Assembly (NCBI GenBank): GCA_023105745.1
Contig: JALGQZ010000018.1
Location: forward strand, 11,359,338-11,423,337
Length of the DNA stretch: 64,000 nucleotides
DNA from: Austropuccinia psidii
Taxonomy: Eukaryota > Basidiomycota > Pucciniomycetes > Pucciniales > Sphaerophragmiaceae
Direction of reading: 5' to 3'
The notes under the pieces were generated by a model. It was not told where the DNA came from. It was given only the letters and a program-made list of their open reading frames with translations, and searched no databases. Positions 10,422 through 21,590 of this stretch are shown in pieces (positions within the stretch are counted from its first letter, which is position 1; each line of letters begins with the position of its first letter). The position numbers and the translations under genes were made by a program.

Positions 10422-12436
10422 TGTGAGCCTTTGAGATATGACCACATACCCAATAAGGTCACAAAAAGACTCAGAACAATTATACCCTTAATATAATTAT
10501 ATTAAAATTACTTAGAATAATTATACATTAAGAATAATTACTTAAATATACAAAAAATACCATAAATTGGTACAAAAATTGGTTTAACTTAAAAACCAAT
10601 GAATCAACATGTAAAATAAATTATACCATTGGATTCCCCATGGAAAAATACACATATACCATTTTTATGGCATATCTGTAAAGTTAATATTTAAGGAATT
10701 ATAAGGTATAATACCTTATAAAAATCATAAAGCCTTATTTATCTCAAGAACTAATGAAACAACATGTGAAATAAATTGTACCAGTGGATTTCCCATGAAA
10801 ATCCACACATAAAACAATTAATAAGCTAGTTTCCAATGTTAATACTTAAGGAATTATCCTGAATATATGCACTTTTTTGGTCAATGCATATATTCAAGGA
10901 TCATAGCTAATATCTTCTAAACTATACATGATAGAATGATGAACCAAAAATAAAGTTGCCACGTAATTACTGTAAGAGCACAGATATGAACTTTATTTTA
11001 CAAATTATAAACAAGGTTAAAACCTATGATGAATTATTGATAAAAATCAACAGAGCTGTTGACCACCTTGTTGTGAAAGTGTTCCAAACTTAAAAAAAAA
11101 AGTATACAGTTGGATTCTACTAGCTCATTTGTGAAGAATGATGTAATTTTTATTATTAAATTCAGGGTATAACCCCCTGAAATCAAGGTTTGAAGCTTAA
11201 AATATTGAATTTTGACAGAAAAGATGAGTTACCAGAAAAATCATCAAAAATAGAGTTTTGATGATGTAATGAAAATCTCTTGACAGCATAATAAGGTTAT
11301 GCCAGGCTATCAGAATTCACTCTCTGAATTGCTTTAGCCTGTAAATCTTGAAAGTTATTGAGGATCAAAGTTTGAGCAGTTATGATCACATACTGTAACC
11401 TTAATTTAAGTTTAACAGTCTTAAGAGTGATAAAATTGGTGAGTACTATTAGTTTATGATTAAAACTAATAAAATCCACGAAATTTGGGGTTCTGCCAAG
11501 CCTCTGATGTCATCAAACTTAGAGTTATAGTGATAACTCTAAATAATGGTGTAATAATGATGTAATATGGTTTGATCATGATGTAATCACCCTCAAACCT
11601 TAAAATATTGATCAATTCCAGTGGATATGATCAGTACACGTCTACTAGAAGTCTGTTGGACTCTAGGAGTGAGGTATTTACTATAAATAGAGCTCTTTTT
11701 ACTCTATTTACCCCGCAGACGCATCAAAAACATTGAATCAATTAAATAAAAGGTAATTTCTTTATTCTTTATATATAAAACTCTTATATTATTAAAGACC
11801 AAAGATCATCTTGATATTAATCACTATTTTTACGTGATTAAATCAATTCTTTAATTGTTTTTGTCATAAATCTCTCTATAAACTCATTTCCACGTAAAAT
11901 CAAGAAATTTAGTAATTTTCTTTATTTTTTATTGTAAATACAATTTGAAAAAGTTGTATTATATTCTTTTGACGTAAAATATCTCAAAATTATTATTTTA
12001 GGTGTTAAAAGTAGGTTATTTCATCTTATTATAATAATTTCTCTCTTATTATTACTCTTAATAATTCTTAATTAATATAAATAGTATTTATATTAATATA
12101 TAACTTTAATATTAGTAATATTATTGTTATTAATTGTTTTTTATTTATAAAAAACAGTTTTTTACGCCTTTATTATTTGTTGGTAACAATAATAAAGAGC
12201 TTTATAATATAGTAATTATTCTATATTAATATATTATTTATAATATTATAATTTCATATAATATTAATTATATTATTATATTTATTTAATAATATAATAT
12301 TTTTACGCCATAATAATAATATTTCTTTATTATTATTATTATTTTAATCTTATTTATTTCAATTATAAGGACATTCAGAGTACAATAAGTAATAAATTAG
12401 TAATTTTTACTTATTGTTTCATAGTCAAACCTTACA
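10422..12436 (+). repeat. 3' LTR of the young chromovirus
   Basis: Direct repeat of 1765-3770 with the same TGTGAG and CTTACA ends. It shares the TATA box (about 11690) and the T-rich end. It differs by scattered substitutions, loss of about ten bases near 11373 and an extra ATATTAATATA-type block near 12080. It is followed directly by the target duplication GTTCT (12437-12441). Confidence 0.95.
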
Positions 12437-13680
12437 GTTCTTAACTTAAGGTAACTTATTTTTAATTCCAATTGAAATTTACCAGTGTTATTCTTAACTC
12501 CAAGCAGCTTTAATCCTCATTTAAGTAAGTAATTTTAAGTTTTAATATAAAATAAGTTTATTTATATTGAAGTTAATCACATGAAAAACTCAAAAAAAGA
12601 GTTTCAAGCATAAATCTCTCAAACTCAATTTTTAATTAATTTTTGAAGAAATCTTAATTTTCTTTAAGAATAATTCAAAAAGGAAATTTTCAGGCTAATT
12701 ACCCAGGAATTATATCTATAAAAGATAGTTAAAGTTCAATTTATATATGCAGAATATTAAATTGTAAACTGTGTTAAATTTCAAGAAAATTTATTGAGAA
12801 TTGGAGTTTTAATGAATTTTTTAAGTTATTACTATTTTTCCACATAAAATAGCAATAGACAGAAAACCTTAACTTTTGATAAGGTTTTAATGCTTGTAAC
12901 CTTGAATCTTTAAGCTTATTTAAGGTTTGACAGGTCTCAAGACTTTAATTTCAAGCCTGAATATTGGGATTTACCCTTTGGAAGCTTGAAATTCCTGTCC
13001 AAATTGGGGTAAAACCAGTTTAAACCTTAAGGTTGGATCAAAGTCTAATCCTAAAGTTTAAATAAGGTTGAAAATACTCCAACACAGGTGGACAAACTTA
13101 ATTGAATCCTTGCAAATCCAAAAAGCTGTGTACCCCATCTCTTTTTGGTCTTTTTCCTGTCCCACCTTTTTGCTTGGATTTTGCCCTTTTATTTATTTAA
13201 AGCCATACTATGGCCTTAAACCCTATTAAATTGAGCTCACACAGGATTTACATTCTGAATGGTCAATTCTCAGCCAATTCAGTAAATATACACAACACCT
13301 CAATTTTAACTAAAAGTTTGGTAATTTTGCTTAAACCTTATGCAACTTTAAATTTAAACTTGTTTAAGCTTAAATTTAAATTTTTTGAAAAAATGTTAAA
13401 GAAGGCTACATTAGTACTGTGAGATTCTTAAATTCTCCAATAACATAAGAAATAAGCCTTTTTGGGTATAACACCCTATGGGTGTACCCTAGGTCATTTT
13501 TGGTGTAGAATCCAAAAATGACATAATATTTATAACTTTGTTTATCCAAAATAAAGTTATAATTTTTTTTTGGTGTTTTTGGTTCTAAACTCCATTGATA
13601 AGTCTTTTTAATACTAAATGAACTGTATAAAAACTATTTGTGGCCTTATGGGGATGCTATACGTATCTCACCGGTTTACA
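12437..13680 (-). repeat. 5' part of the older split LTR
   Basis: On the minus strand this begins at 13680 (TGTAAACC) with the family start, including CCCCATAAGGCCACAAAT, as in the solo LTR at 32982 (ACCCATAAGGCCACAAAT). It continues with the block around 13480-13560 (complement of the AACCTAGGGTAG-type motif near 33165) and the CCAGGGTACC-type region near 13130. It ends at 12437, where the complement of 12450-12530 matches 34145-34204 (shared GAATAACACTGGTA). Together with 874-1764 it forms one LTR interrupted by the young element. Confidence 0.85.
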
Positions 13681-15552
13681 CTTTTTGAAGAGTAACCCAA
13701 ACAGTGAAAAAAGTAGAAACTTGATATGATCAAAAGAGGAACAAGAAATATTTTTGAGATGACTTTCTTTTCAAATAACTGGGAAAAAAAACATGAAATA
13801 AAGAATTCCATAAAAAGAGTCAATTTCTGGTTATTTTTTTGAAAAAAATTGAATCAAACAGAAAAAAGAATGAAGAAAAGTCAAAACAATAAAAAAATAC
13901 AAAATAACTTAGTTTATCTCATCATGAAAAAAATTAATGAACATAAGATGGTGAATTGGAAGAATTGTTTGTTTTTTGATCAAAAACATAACCTTTTATA
14001 CTTATTTAATTCAAATGAAGATTGAAGAAATGGTGAATGAAGCTTGGAAAAAGTAAAAAAAGTAAAAGAATTACAAAACTAATTGATCAAAAAAATGATT
14101 ATTTCAATCTTTTTGAAAAAAAATTAAATTCTTTTTGTAAAAATCCTCTTTTCTCAAAGAAAATAACTAGAAAAAACAGGAAAAATAAAATCGAAGCAAT
14201 CAATGAAAATGGTTTTTGAGCTCATATTGGAAAGGAACTCATAATTAAATAAATAAATATATTGATACATTTAGTATTAATAATTTTAGCAATTCCATTT
14301 AGTTTTTCTTGACTTTCCTTTTCCAAAATATTTTGCATCAGACCGTTAAAAAGTGCTTCAGGTATCAATTATAGCCCCAGTTGGTCTTTATTATAATACC
14401 ATTTGAGCAATTGATCACAAATACAAGGAAATAAATCATGAAATAGAATGCATCTTGATTTATAATCAGTAAGATTACAAAAGATCTTCTGGATAATCTA
14501 TCTAATATAAAATTCTTCATAATATAGACCAACACCCCTTAGAAATTTTTAATTGAATGCTCAATAAAATCCAGCTAATGTACCAGAAATAAGTTTAACT
14601 TCTTCCAATAATCTACTTGGTTTCATCCTCATTTATAAGAAGTCAAAATAAAACTTGAGGTTTCATGTGACAAATATTACCATAAGCATTATATCTAAGA
14701 GAGTAATTGACAAAGAATAGTGATTCAAAAGTTTGTCTTCAAATTCAAATTATAAAACCTCTAAATGAAAACCAGAAAATACAAATAAAAAAATGAAAAA
14801 AAGGATCAATCAGAATTTTTCAACCTCCAAATCAAAATTTGAATCCGTAAATTTCTAATTTTTTGTTTAAAAAATTACTTTTATTTTGAACAGAAGAGTT
14901 CTTAATTAAGATTAATTCAAATTATCTACCCTAAAATGGATTTGAAGTCAATAAAATTAATAAATTTGATGAAAATTAGGTGAAATTTCTCAAGCATAAT
15001 TGAAATTAATTGAGATTAATAAGAAGCAATTTCAATTGCTTGGATGGAATTAATCTTACTAAATTTGACTTGATTTTAATTATTTATAACTAATTTGAAT
15101 TCGAATTGATCTGATACAACAATAATCAATGCCAATTCATTACAAATAATTAAAATTAAGGATAATCAATTATAATTAGTATTAACTAATTATAATGATG
15201 ATTCATTGATTATACTCAAACTTAACTGATTAATATCAATAGAAATTAATTATAAGCTTAGTTAATTAGCTAATTTCAATGGTGAATGATTATAACAATC
15301 TTAATTAATGAAGATAAATAGTGATTGATTGTAACCAATTCTAATTATTTATAAACAGGCTTAATTAACTATAATGAAGATTAAATAAATCATTTAGAAT
15401 TAATGGAGATCATTTAAATCTGATTGGATCTGATTCAATTGTATTGATCAAAATTAACTAAAATTGGTTATTTAATTTTTAATTATTAATATTCATTTGT
15501 AGTTTTCCTTCTTTATTATTCAATTTTTTGATTTTTTATGATTCATTTATGA
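13681..15552. other. AT-rich intergenic sequence without a gene
   Basis: No coding domain is recognisable. A 60-codon Lys/Asn-rich frame at 14037-14219 looks like chance in A-rich DNA. From about 14880 to 15480 the sequence is built from irregular AATTAATT/ATTATAATT words, a degenerate simple-sequence texture with no fixed period. Confidence 0.6.
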
Positions 15553-15560
15553 TTTATTTA

Positions 15561-17013
15561 GGGTGTTGGTAAACACACGTAAGCTTTTAGTAAAAACACG
15601 TAAGCCCTTACGTGTTTTTACCATAAACTTACGTGTTTTTACCAGATTATGGCCAAAACACGTAATTTTCTGGTAAAAACACATAAGTAACCTAATTTTC
15701 TTATAAAAATTCCTCAGGCTCATTTTTGAGAATTTTTAACATTTTTTTTTGCCATATTTTTTCCAACATGGGATGTGAAGGTCCCCAAATTTTTTCAAAT
15801 TTTTTTTTTTTGCCCAATTTTTCTATTTTGGGCAATTTGGTAAAATGGCCCATTTTTTTGAAAAAATTCATTAAAAATGTTCCCACTTATGAATTTCAAT
15901 GATTTTTTTTTAAAATGAAGGTGAGAATGTTGAGAATAATAAATCAGAAGCCCAACATTTTGGTATTTTTTTTGCAAGAAAATTTGTAGGCCCAAAAAGT
16001 CCATGTTTTTTTATGTTTTTCTGTTCATGTTTGTAATTAAATTGATAATGCCATTTATGACATAAATTGAATTCAAAATTTAATTTATGATGAGTGGAAG
16101 TTAAAATTTGATTTTTGGCATTAACAGTGCCATTTATCACATCAAAAGTGCCATAAATGGCATCAAGAATGACATACAGATGCCATTTATGGCCAGAAAA
16201 TTGGCATAAATGGCATTACAGCAATGCCATAAATTGAATTTGTTGGCCTTGACAATGCCATTTATGCATTTAAAAATGCCATAAATGGCCTTAAAAATGG
16301 CATGAATGGCCTTAACATTGGCCTTAAAAATGGAATTAATGGCCTTAACTATAACATAAATGGCATCAAAAATGCCATTTATGGAATCAAAAATTCCATT
16401 TGTGGCATTACATAAATGGAATTAACAATTCCATTTATGGTGTTACATAAATGGCATTATGCCATTTATTTCATTGATAATGCCATTCATGGTATTAGCA
16501 ATGCCATTAATGGCATTGTTAATGTGGCATTATTAATGCCATTTATGGCATTAATGGCATCAGAAATGTTGCATTTTTGATGCCACAAATGGCATTGTTG
16601 ATGCCATAAATGGAATTAATGGCATCAATAATATTTCATTGATAATGCCATTAATGGCACTGTTAATACCATTAATAGAACTGTTAATGCCATTTATGGC
16701 AGTGTTAATGCCATTTATGGAAGTGTTAATGCCATTTATGGTACTGTTAATGCCATTTGTTATGGCATTTTTGATGCCATTAATGGCACTGTTAATGCCA
16801 TTTATGGCACTGTTAATGCCATTTGTTATGGCATTTTTAATGCCATTTATGGCATTAATGGCATCATACATGCCATAAATAGACATATTTCATTTAAAAA
16901 CCATCCCTTACGTGTTTTTACCATAAAATTACGTGTTTTTACCAATTGATGGTAAAAACACGTAAGCTCTTACGTGTTTTTACCAATTTGCTTACGTGTT
17001 TTTACCAATACCC
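15561..17013. mobile_element. non-autonomous Mutator-like element filled with a 21-bp minisatellite
   Basis: Begins GGGTGTTGGTAAACACACG and ends with the inverted equivalent CCAATACCC. It is flanked on both sides by TTTATTTA (15553-15560 and 17014-17021). Each end is built from several copies of a GGTAAAAACACGTAA module in both orientations. The left subterminal region (15690-15960) is homologous, in reverse orientation, to the right end of the autonomous element (21250-21480; shared CCTCAGGCTCA and CCCACTTATGAATTT). The interior holds no transposase but a GCCATTTATGGCATTAATGGC-like minisatellite. It is an internal-deletion derivative of the neighbouring MULE, lying in inverted orientation to it. 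The right flank runs into a TTTATT microsatellite, which weakens the target-duplication evidence. Confidence 0.85.
16130..16880. repeat. palindromic 21-bp minisatellite (GCCAT...ATGGC)
   Basis: Dozens of ATGCCATTTATGGCATT-type words, loosely spaced from 16130 and regularly spaced at 21 bases from about 16640. Because the unit is a multiple of three and nearly palindromic, frames stay open on both strands: plus gives Leu-Met-Pro-Phe-Met-Ala-Leu heptads, minus gives Ile-Asn-Gly-Ile-Asn-Ser-Ala heptads. These are by-products of the repeat and I do not call them genes. The same repeat recurs in the elements at 28138-28614 and 31840-32529. Confidence 0.85.
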
Positions 17014-17135
17014 TTTATTTATTATTTATTATTTATTTATTTATTATTTATTACTTATGTATTTATTATTTATTTATTACTTATTCATTATTTATTTATT
17101 TATTGTTTATTTATTATTTATGTATTATTTATTTA
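17014..17135. repeat. TTTATT microsatellite between two MULE elements
   Basis: About 120 bases of TTTATT/TTATTTA repeats separate the right end of one element from the left end of the next. Both element ends abut TTTATTTA. Confidence 0.9.
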
Positions 17136-17270
17136 GGGTATTGGTAAAAACACGTAAGAGCTTACGTGTTTTTACTAAAAACTTACGTGTTTTGGCCATA
17201 ATTTGGTAAAAACACGTAAGTTTTTGGTAAAAACACGTAAGGGGTGCCCTGGGCCCATTTTTAATTAAAA

Positions 17271-17742
17271 ATGAAACACAAAAATGCCTGTATTGGGCCA
17301 AAACATGCCCAAAAGAGGTTTTTTCCCCACAAAACCTCTCTGACTCCAAATTGTTTCAGATTTTTATGCCCAGCCCCCCCCAAAAAAAAAGCCCAAACAC
17401 CCCAACAATCCACATTATCCCCACCCCAAACCATTTTTTTTTTTGGAAAAACAGCATTACCAAAGCCATTTTGCAAAGCTTTTCACCCTTTTTTTTCTTT
17501 TTTTCCCCCAAAGACTGCATTTTCCACCACAACAACCTGCTTTCAAGCCTCCAAATTTCCAATTTTTTACCTTCCCTCATCCATTAATCCCATATTTAAA
17601 CCACTTTCTTTCACTCTTAACCCCTTCTGTTCATTTTTCACACCTTTTTTCACCTCTTTTTCACACTTCGAAAGGTTCTTACCCCATTCCAAATCCCCAA
17701 ATCCCCCCTTTTTTCACTTTTACACATATTTTTCATTCAAAA
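17271..17742 (+). promoter_or_regulatory. pyrimidine-rich promoter/5' UTR region of the MULE gene
   Basis: Strong strand bias: the plus strand is C- and T-rich with runs such as C8 and T10 and few G residues. This is typical of a fungal promoter and 5' UTR. The long plus-strand frame starting at 17443 is open through it, but its Pro/Phe/Ser-rich translation is compositional. I place the start at the ATG at 17743, in the favourable context CAAAAATGC. Confidence 0.45.
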
Positions 17743-20700
17743 ATGCTCCAACCCCCCACTGAAGGTGAATTTCAGACCCTTGAGCTTCTTTGGCAACATG
17801 TGCATAATGTTGCCAGGGCTCAGGGGTATGCTGTGTCCACCTTGAGGTCCAATATGACCCACAACCAAATTGAAATATGTTGTGATAGGTCTGGCACCCC
17901 AAATCCCAACAAAAGCCCCTCCAAAACAGTCACCTCAAGAAAGCTTTACTGTCCTTTTAGACTTTATGCCAGGAAATATGCCAAGAGTACCACTTGGACT
18001 CTTAAAGTCAAAAATCCTGAACATAGCCATGATGCCACTGAAAATATCATGGAACATCCTGCTTTCAGGAAATTCAATGAGCAAGAAACATCCCAAATTG
18101 CTCAAATGTATGAATCACTGCTCATGCCAAGGCAAATTCAGGCCCAATTATGCAGCCAGAGGGAGTCTGACAGGCCTGTAATCCTTCAAGACATTTATAA
18201 CCAAGTCAAGAAAATAAAGAAAGACAAACTGCAAGGCAGAAGGCCCATTGATGCTCTTATTGACACTCTCAAAGAAGAAAATTTTGTTTGGTCCTCTGCA
18301 AGAGATTCTGAGGGACACATTACCTCCTTGTTTTTTACTCACCCCCTGGCCATAAAACTTCTTCATGGCTTTCCTCATGTCATTCTTATGGATTGTACTT
18401 ATAAAACCAATAAGTACAAAATGCCTCTTTTTCATATTGTTGGATTCAGCTCAGCAAATAAGACCTTTTCTGGGGCTTTTTGTTTGATGAAGAATGAAAA
18501 TGAAACTTCATATACTTGGGCCTTAAATCAATACATTGAAAAGGTCCTCAACAACACCAATCTTGTCCCCCCCCAGTTATTGTTATTGACAGGGATCTGG
18601 CCTTGAAAAACTCTATTAAGAAGCTCTTCCCAGACTCCAAAGTCATGCTATGCATTTGGCACATCAACAAGGATGTATCTGCTCATTGCATGAAGAAAAT
18701 TGGTCATGGAACTGATTTTGAAAATTTTATGGGCCTTTGGAATCAAGTAATATACTTCTTCATTTTATTTCATTTTATTTCACTTTTTTTCTTATTATTG
18801 TCTTTATTAATGACTTTGGGATTCTTTCCTCAGCTTATGTATTCACCCACTGAAAATTCTTTCAAAGACAACTGGAAGAAGCTTCAAAAGCAAGTTAAAA
18901 GTGCTGAGGTCTTGCAGTATTTGGAAGATACTTGGCTTCCTCTAAAGGAGTATTATGTGCCAGCCTGGACAAACCACCATTGCCACCTGGGTGTGGGCTC
19001 CACCTCCAGAGTTGAAGGTGCCCATGCCATGGTTAAACTTTGGCTACAAAAGTCCACTGGTACTCTCCTGGAGGTTGTCAGGGCACTCCACATGGCATTC
19101 AGAAAACAATTTATTGAAATTATCAACAGAATCTCCAAAGAAATGATTGTCCATGTCAAGAATTTTCCTCCACACATCTGTGCCCTCAATGGCAAGGTGT
19201 CTCATTATGCTCTTCAGATTGCCTTTGAAAATTTCAAAACAAAATTTCCTCCAAATGAAAAATGCACCAACAAATACAACAATTATAAAGGCATTCCTTG
19301 CAAGCATAAGACCCAAAAGGCATTTGCCAAGCGCCAAAGGCTTGAATTATCAGACTTCCATCCTCAGTGGCATTTGAATTTGCCTGTGAGGGTTTTTTAA
19401 TTTCTTCTTATTATTTTTTTCTTATTAACTGATTTTACTTGTCATATTCTTCTCAGACTGGTTTTCAAGGTGATGATCAAAGTGTTGAAAAAGAAAGAAA
19501 GAATGAAGCCAAGAAAATATTTGAAGACATTGGGGAAGACCTGTTTCAAAGACCAATGGCAGAAATCACCCCAATACTCCAACATTTTCAAGATGTTTTG
19601 ACTGGAAAAGTCCCATTTGATCAAATTCCCAAGAGTCAAGAGGATGATCAATATTATGAAGACCCTCTAGAATGCAAGAATATCCGTGGAAGACCCCAAG
19701 GAGCCAAGAATAAAAACAAAAGAGAACCTTTAAGATTTGAAATCATTGAGAGTCAAACCAAGAGAAGAGGAAGACCCCCATCAAAAGTGACCAGCACAAC
19801 AACTTCCAGATCCCAGTCAAATGTCCCCTCTCCAATTATGGAAGTGGACTCATCTGAAGATTCTGAAGATTCTGAAGATTCTGAGAACTCATTGTCTAAA
19901 TCCATCAGTTCATCAGATTCACTACCCTCAGCAACTGAATTAAATAAATCAGAAGTAACCCTTAGAAGGTCCAGAAGATTGGCAATTGGAAGCAAAGCAT
20001 CACAAAGAAAATCACACAAGCCTGCCACCAGTTTGAAGATCTATGATGCAATTGACCTGACCTGTGAGCATTGTCAAAGCAACTATCACACAAGTGATGA
20101 ATGCTCCAAGCTGTTTGTGAGTTTTTGATTCTTTTTAATGTAATTTTATGTTGCTTATTTTGATATTTATTCATTTTTTGAACTTATGTTATCAGATAAC
20201 TGGCTCAGAAGACTTGCCCAAGTTTATATTGAAATACACCTTCAAGGCCATCAATGTCCAGGGTGATGGAAACTGTGGCTACAGAACAGTATCCCACTTC
20301 ATTTACAAGACTCAAGATCAATGGGCTGATGTGAGAGGTGACTTGGCTGAAGAAATTCAACAAAATCAAGACCTTTATGAAGCCATGAACACCTTAATTC
20401 CCTCAGTATCCTCTTATTTGGAAAGAATTGAATGGTATGAAGATGTTGGCCAGGCTCCAAAAAGCAAGTGGATGTCCATGCCTGACATGGGGGATCCAAT
20501 TGCAAATAAGTATAAAAGACCAGTTTTATTTTATTCCACAGCCCAATCTTTTTCCTTTTTCCCTTATTTCTGTCCTCCAAATGATAATCCCCCCATTTTC
20601 ATCTGCTTCTTGAATAGTTGTGCTCATTTTGTTCCTTTGGACATCATCATTTCTAAAGTTTATCCAGTCCCCCCCATTACTGTGAACTGGGAGATTCATG

Positions 20701-20819
20701 CCCAACCACAAGCCCTGGGCTGGGCTGATAAATTTAAGAAACACAGAATGTTGTATTTGTCCAATCTTCCTCCCCCCTCTCAGAAAAAACCCACTATTTT
20801 GGAGGTTGATTCTGATTGA
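17743..20819 (+). pseudogene. FAR1/MULE transposase fused to an OTU cysteine protease, four exons, one frame break
   Basis: Exons 17743-18746, 18834-19385, 19457-20116 and 20196-20819 (about 946 codons); all three GT-AG introns (87, 71 and 79 bases) fall between codons. In order: a FAR1-like zinc-binding N-terminus with Cys-Cys, Cys-Pro-Phe and His-Ser-His; the MULE catalytic core with Asp at 18391-18393, Asp at 18588-18590 and Glu at 19014-19016; a SWIM-like finger ending Gly-Ile-Pro-Cys-Lys-His that lacks one usual Cys; two AT-hook-like Arg-Gly-Arg-Pro motifs (19685, 19766); an acidic Ser/Glu/Asp repeat; a CCHC knuckle at 20063-20104; and an OTU domain with Asp (20264), Asn, Cys (20273) and His (20625). 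The frame breaks at a C8 run (18567-18574) just before the second catalytic Asp. This could be a mutation or a homopolymer sequencing error. The transposase would cut and paste the element. The OTU part resembles deubiquitinases; its role here is unknown. Confidence 0.88.
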
Positions 20820-20936
20820 ATGATTTTTGTATATACAATTTATGCCAATTATCCCCCTCCTCAGTCATTTTTATTGCTTAAATCCCACCTCAGCCTCCTT
20901 TTTTATCAAACATGTGGAACTTCTGTACTTGAAAAT

Positions 20937-21310
20937 AGTCATATTACACACAAGAAAAAAAACAGTTAAAAAAAAACACCCATTGCGCCTTCACTTGTGG
21001 TCCCACCCAAAAAAGTTTCCCAATTCATGAGCTTCTGGTTCTTTATTGTCCAGATTGAACCCTTTAATTTAAAAAAAAAAATCAAGGAAATTCATAAGTG
21101 GGAAGTTATTAAATTCACTTTTTAAAAATAAGCATATTACAATGACGGGAAAAAACATTTGAAAAAAAAACTCTTTTTGCGCCTTCACTTGTCCCACCCA
21201 AAAAAATTCCCAAAATTATGGGATTCTGGTTCTTTATTCTTCACATTGAACCCTTTATTTTAAAAAAAAAATCAAGCAAATTCATAAGTGGGAAGATTTT
21301 AAATGAATTT
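20937..21310. repeat. tandem duplication of about 194 bases in the MULE right arm
   Basis: Two copies starting near 20937 and 21131 share TGCGCCTTCACTTG, TTCTGGTTCTTTATT, TTGAACCCTTTA and AAATTCATAAGTGGGAAG in the same order. They lie between the gene and the right TIR. The second copy is the one homologous to the arm of the non-autonomous element at 15561. Confidence 0.8.
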
Positions 21311-21590
21311 TTGAAAAAAATATGCCATTTTGGCATATTGGCAAAATTTGTGAAATTTGGCAAAAAAATAAATTTTGAAAAAATTTGTGCTTATTGACAT
21401 GCCAAGTCAGGAAAAATATGGCAAAAAAAATTAAAAAAAACCTCAAAACTGAGCCTGAGGAATTTTTTTTGAAAATTAAGGTCACTTACGTGTTTTTACC
21501 ATAAATTGGTAAAAACACATAAGTTTTTAGTAAAAACACGTAAGGGCTTACGTGTTTTTACTAAAAGCTTACGTGTGTTTACCAACACCC

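Larger units (their letters stand above)
1765..12436 (+). mobile_element. full-length Ty3/Gypsy chromovirus LTR retrotransposon, coding region broken by two stops
   Basis: A 10.67-kb element with two LTRs in direct orientation (1765-3770 and 10422-12436), each beginning TGTGAG and ending CTTACA. The flanks carry a perfect 5-bp target duplication, GTTCT at 1760-1764 and again at 12437-12441. Inside are a post-LTR primer-site candidate, a leader with a spliceable exon, one long gag-protease-RT-RNase H-integrase-chromodomain frame, and a purine-rich tract just before the 3' LTR. The two LTRs differ by scattered substitutions and a few indels, such as a roughly 20-base insertion near 12080 in the 3' LTR. 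Integration is therefore old enough for drift but much younger than the host LTR into which it is inserted. Two in-frame TAA codons in pol mean this copy could not make a full polyprotein. Confidence 0.95.
17136..21590 (+). mobile_element. autonomous-type Mutator-like element encoding a transposase-OTU protein
   Basis: 4455 bp. The left end starts GGGTATTGGTAAAAACACG; the right end finishes as the inverted GGGTGTTGGTAAACACACG. TTTATTTA lies on both sides (17128-17135 and 21591-21598). Both ends contain multiple inverted and direct copies of GGTAAAAACACGTAA. The right end and the left end of the neighbouring element (15561) are identical over about 60 bases. It carries one spliced gene (17743-20819). 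The right flank is a TTTATT microsatellite, so the duplication is not conclusive on its own, but the related copy at 28138-28614 has an unambiguous 8-bp duplication. Confidence 0.88.

Noticed and set aside
14037..14219. 60-codon Lys-rich frame
   Set aside because: Composition expected from A-rich DNA; no conserved motif or neighbouring gene structure.
16560..16886. Ile-Asn-Gly heptad protein (minus) and Met-Pro-Phe heptad protein (plus)
   Set aside because: Both are automatic translations of a near-palindromic 21-bp repeat; no start, splice or domain evidence.
17443..17742. N-terminal 100-codon extension of the MULE transposase
   Set aside because: Pro/Phe/His/Ser-rich translation follows the pyrimidine bias of the upstream region; the FAR1-like part begins after the ATG at 17743.
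15561..21590. One composite MULE spanning both elements
   Set aside because: The outer ends are nearly identical, but each inner end is also a proper TIR abutting TTTATTTA, and the two parts have independent arms. Two adjacent elements is simpler, though a composite is not excluded.
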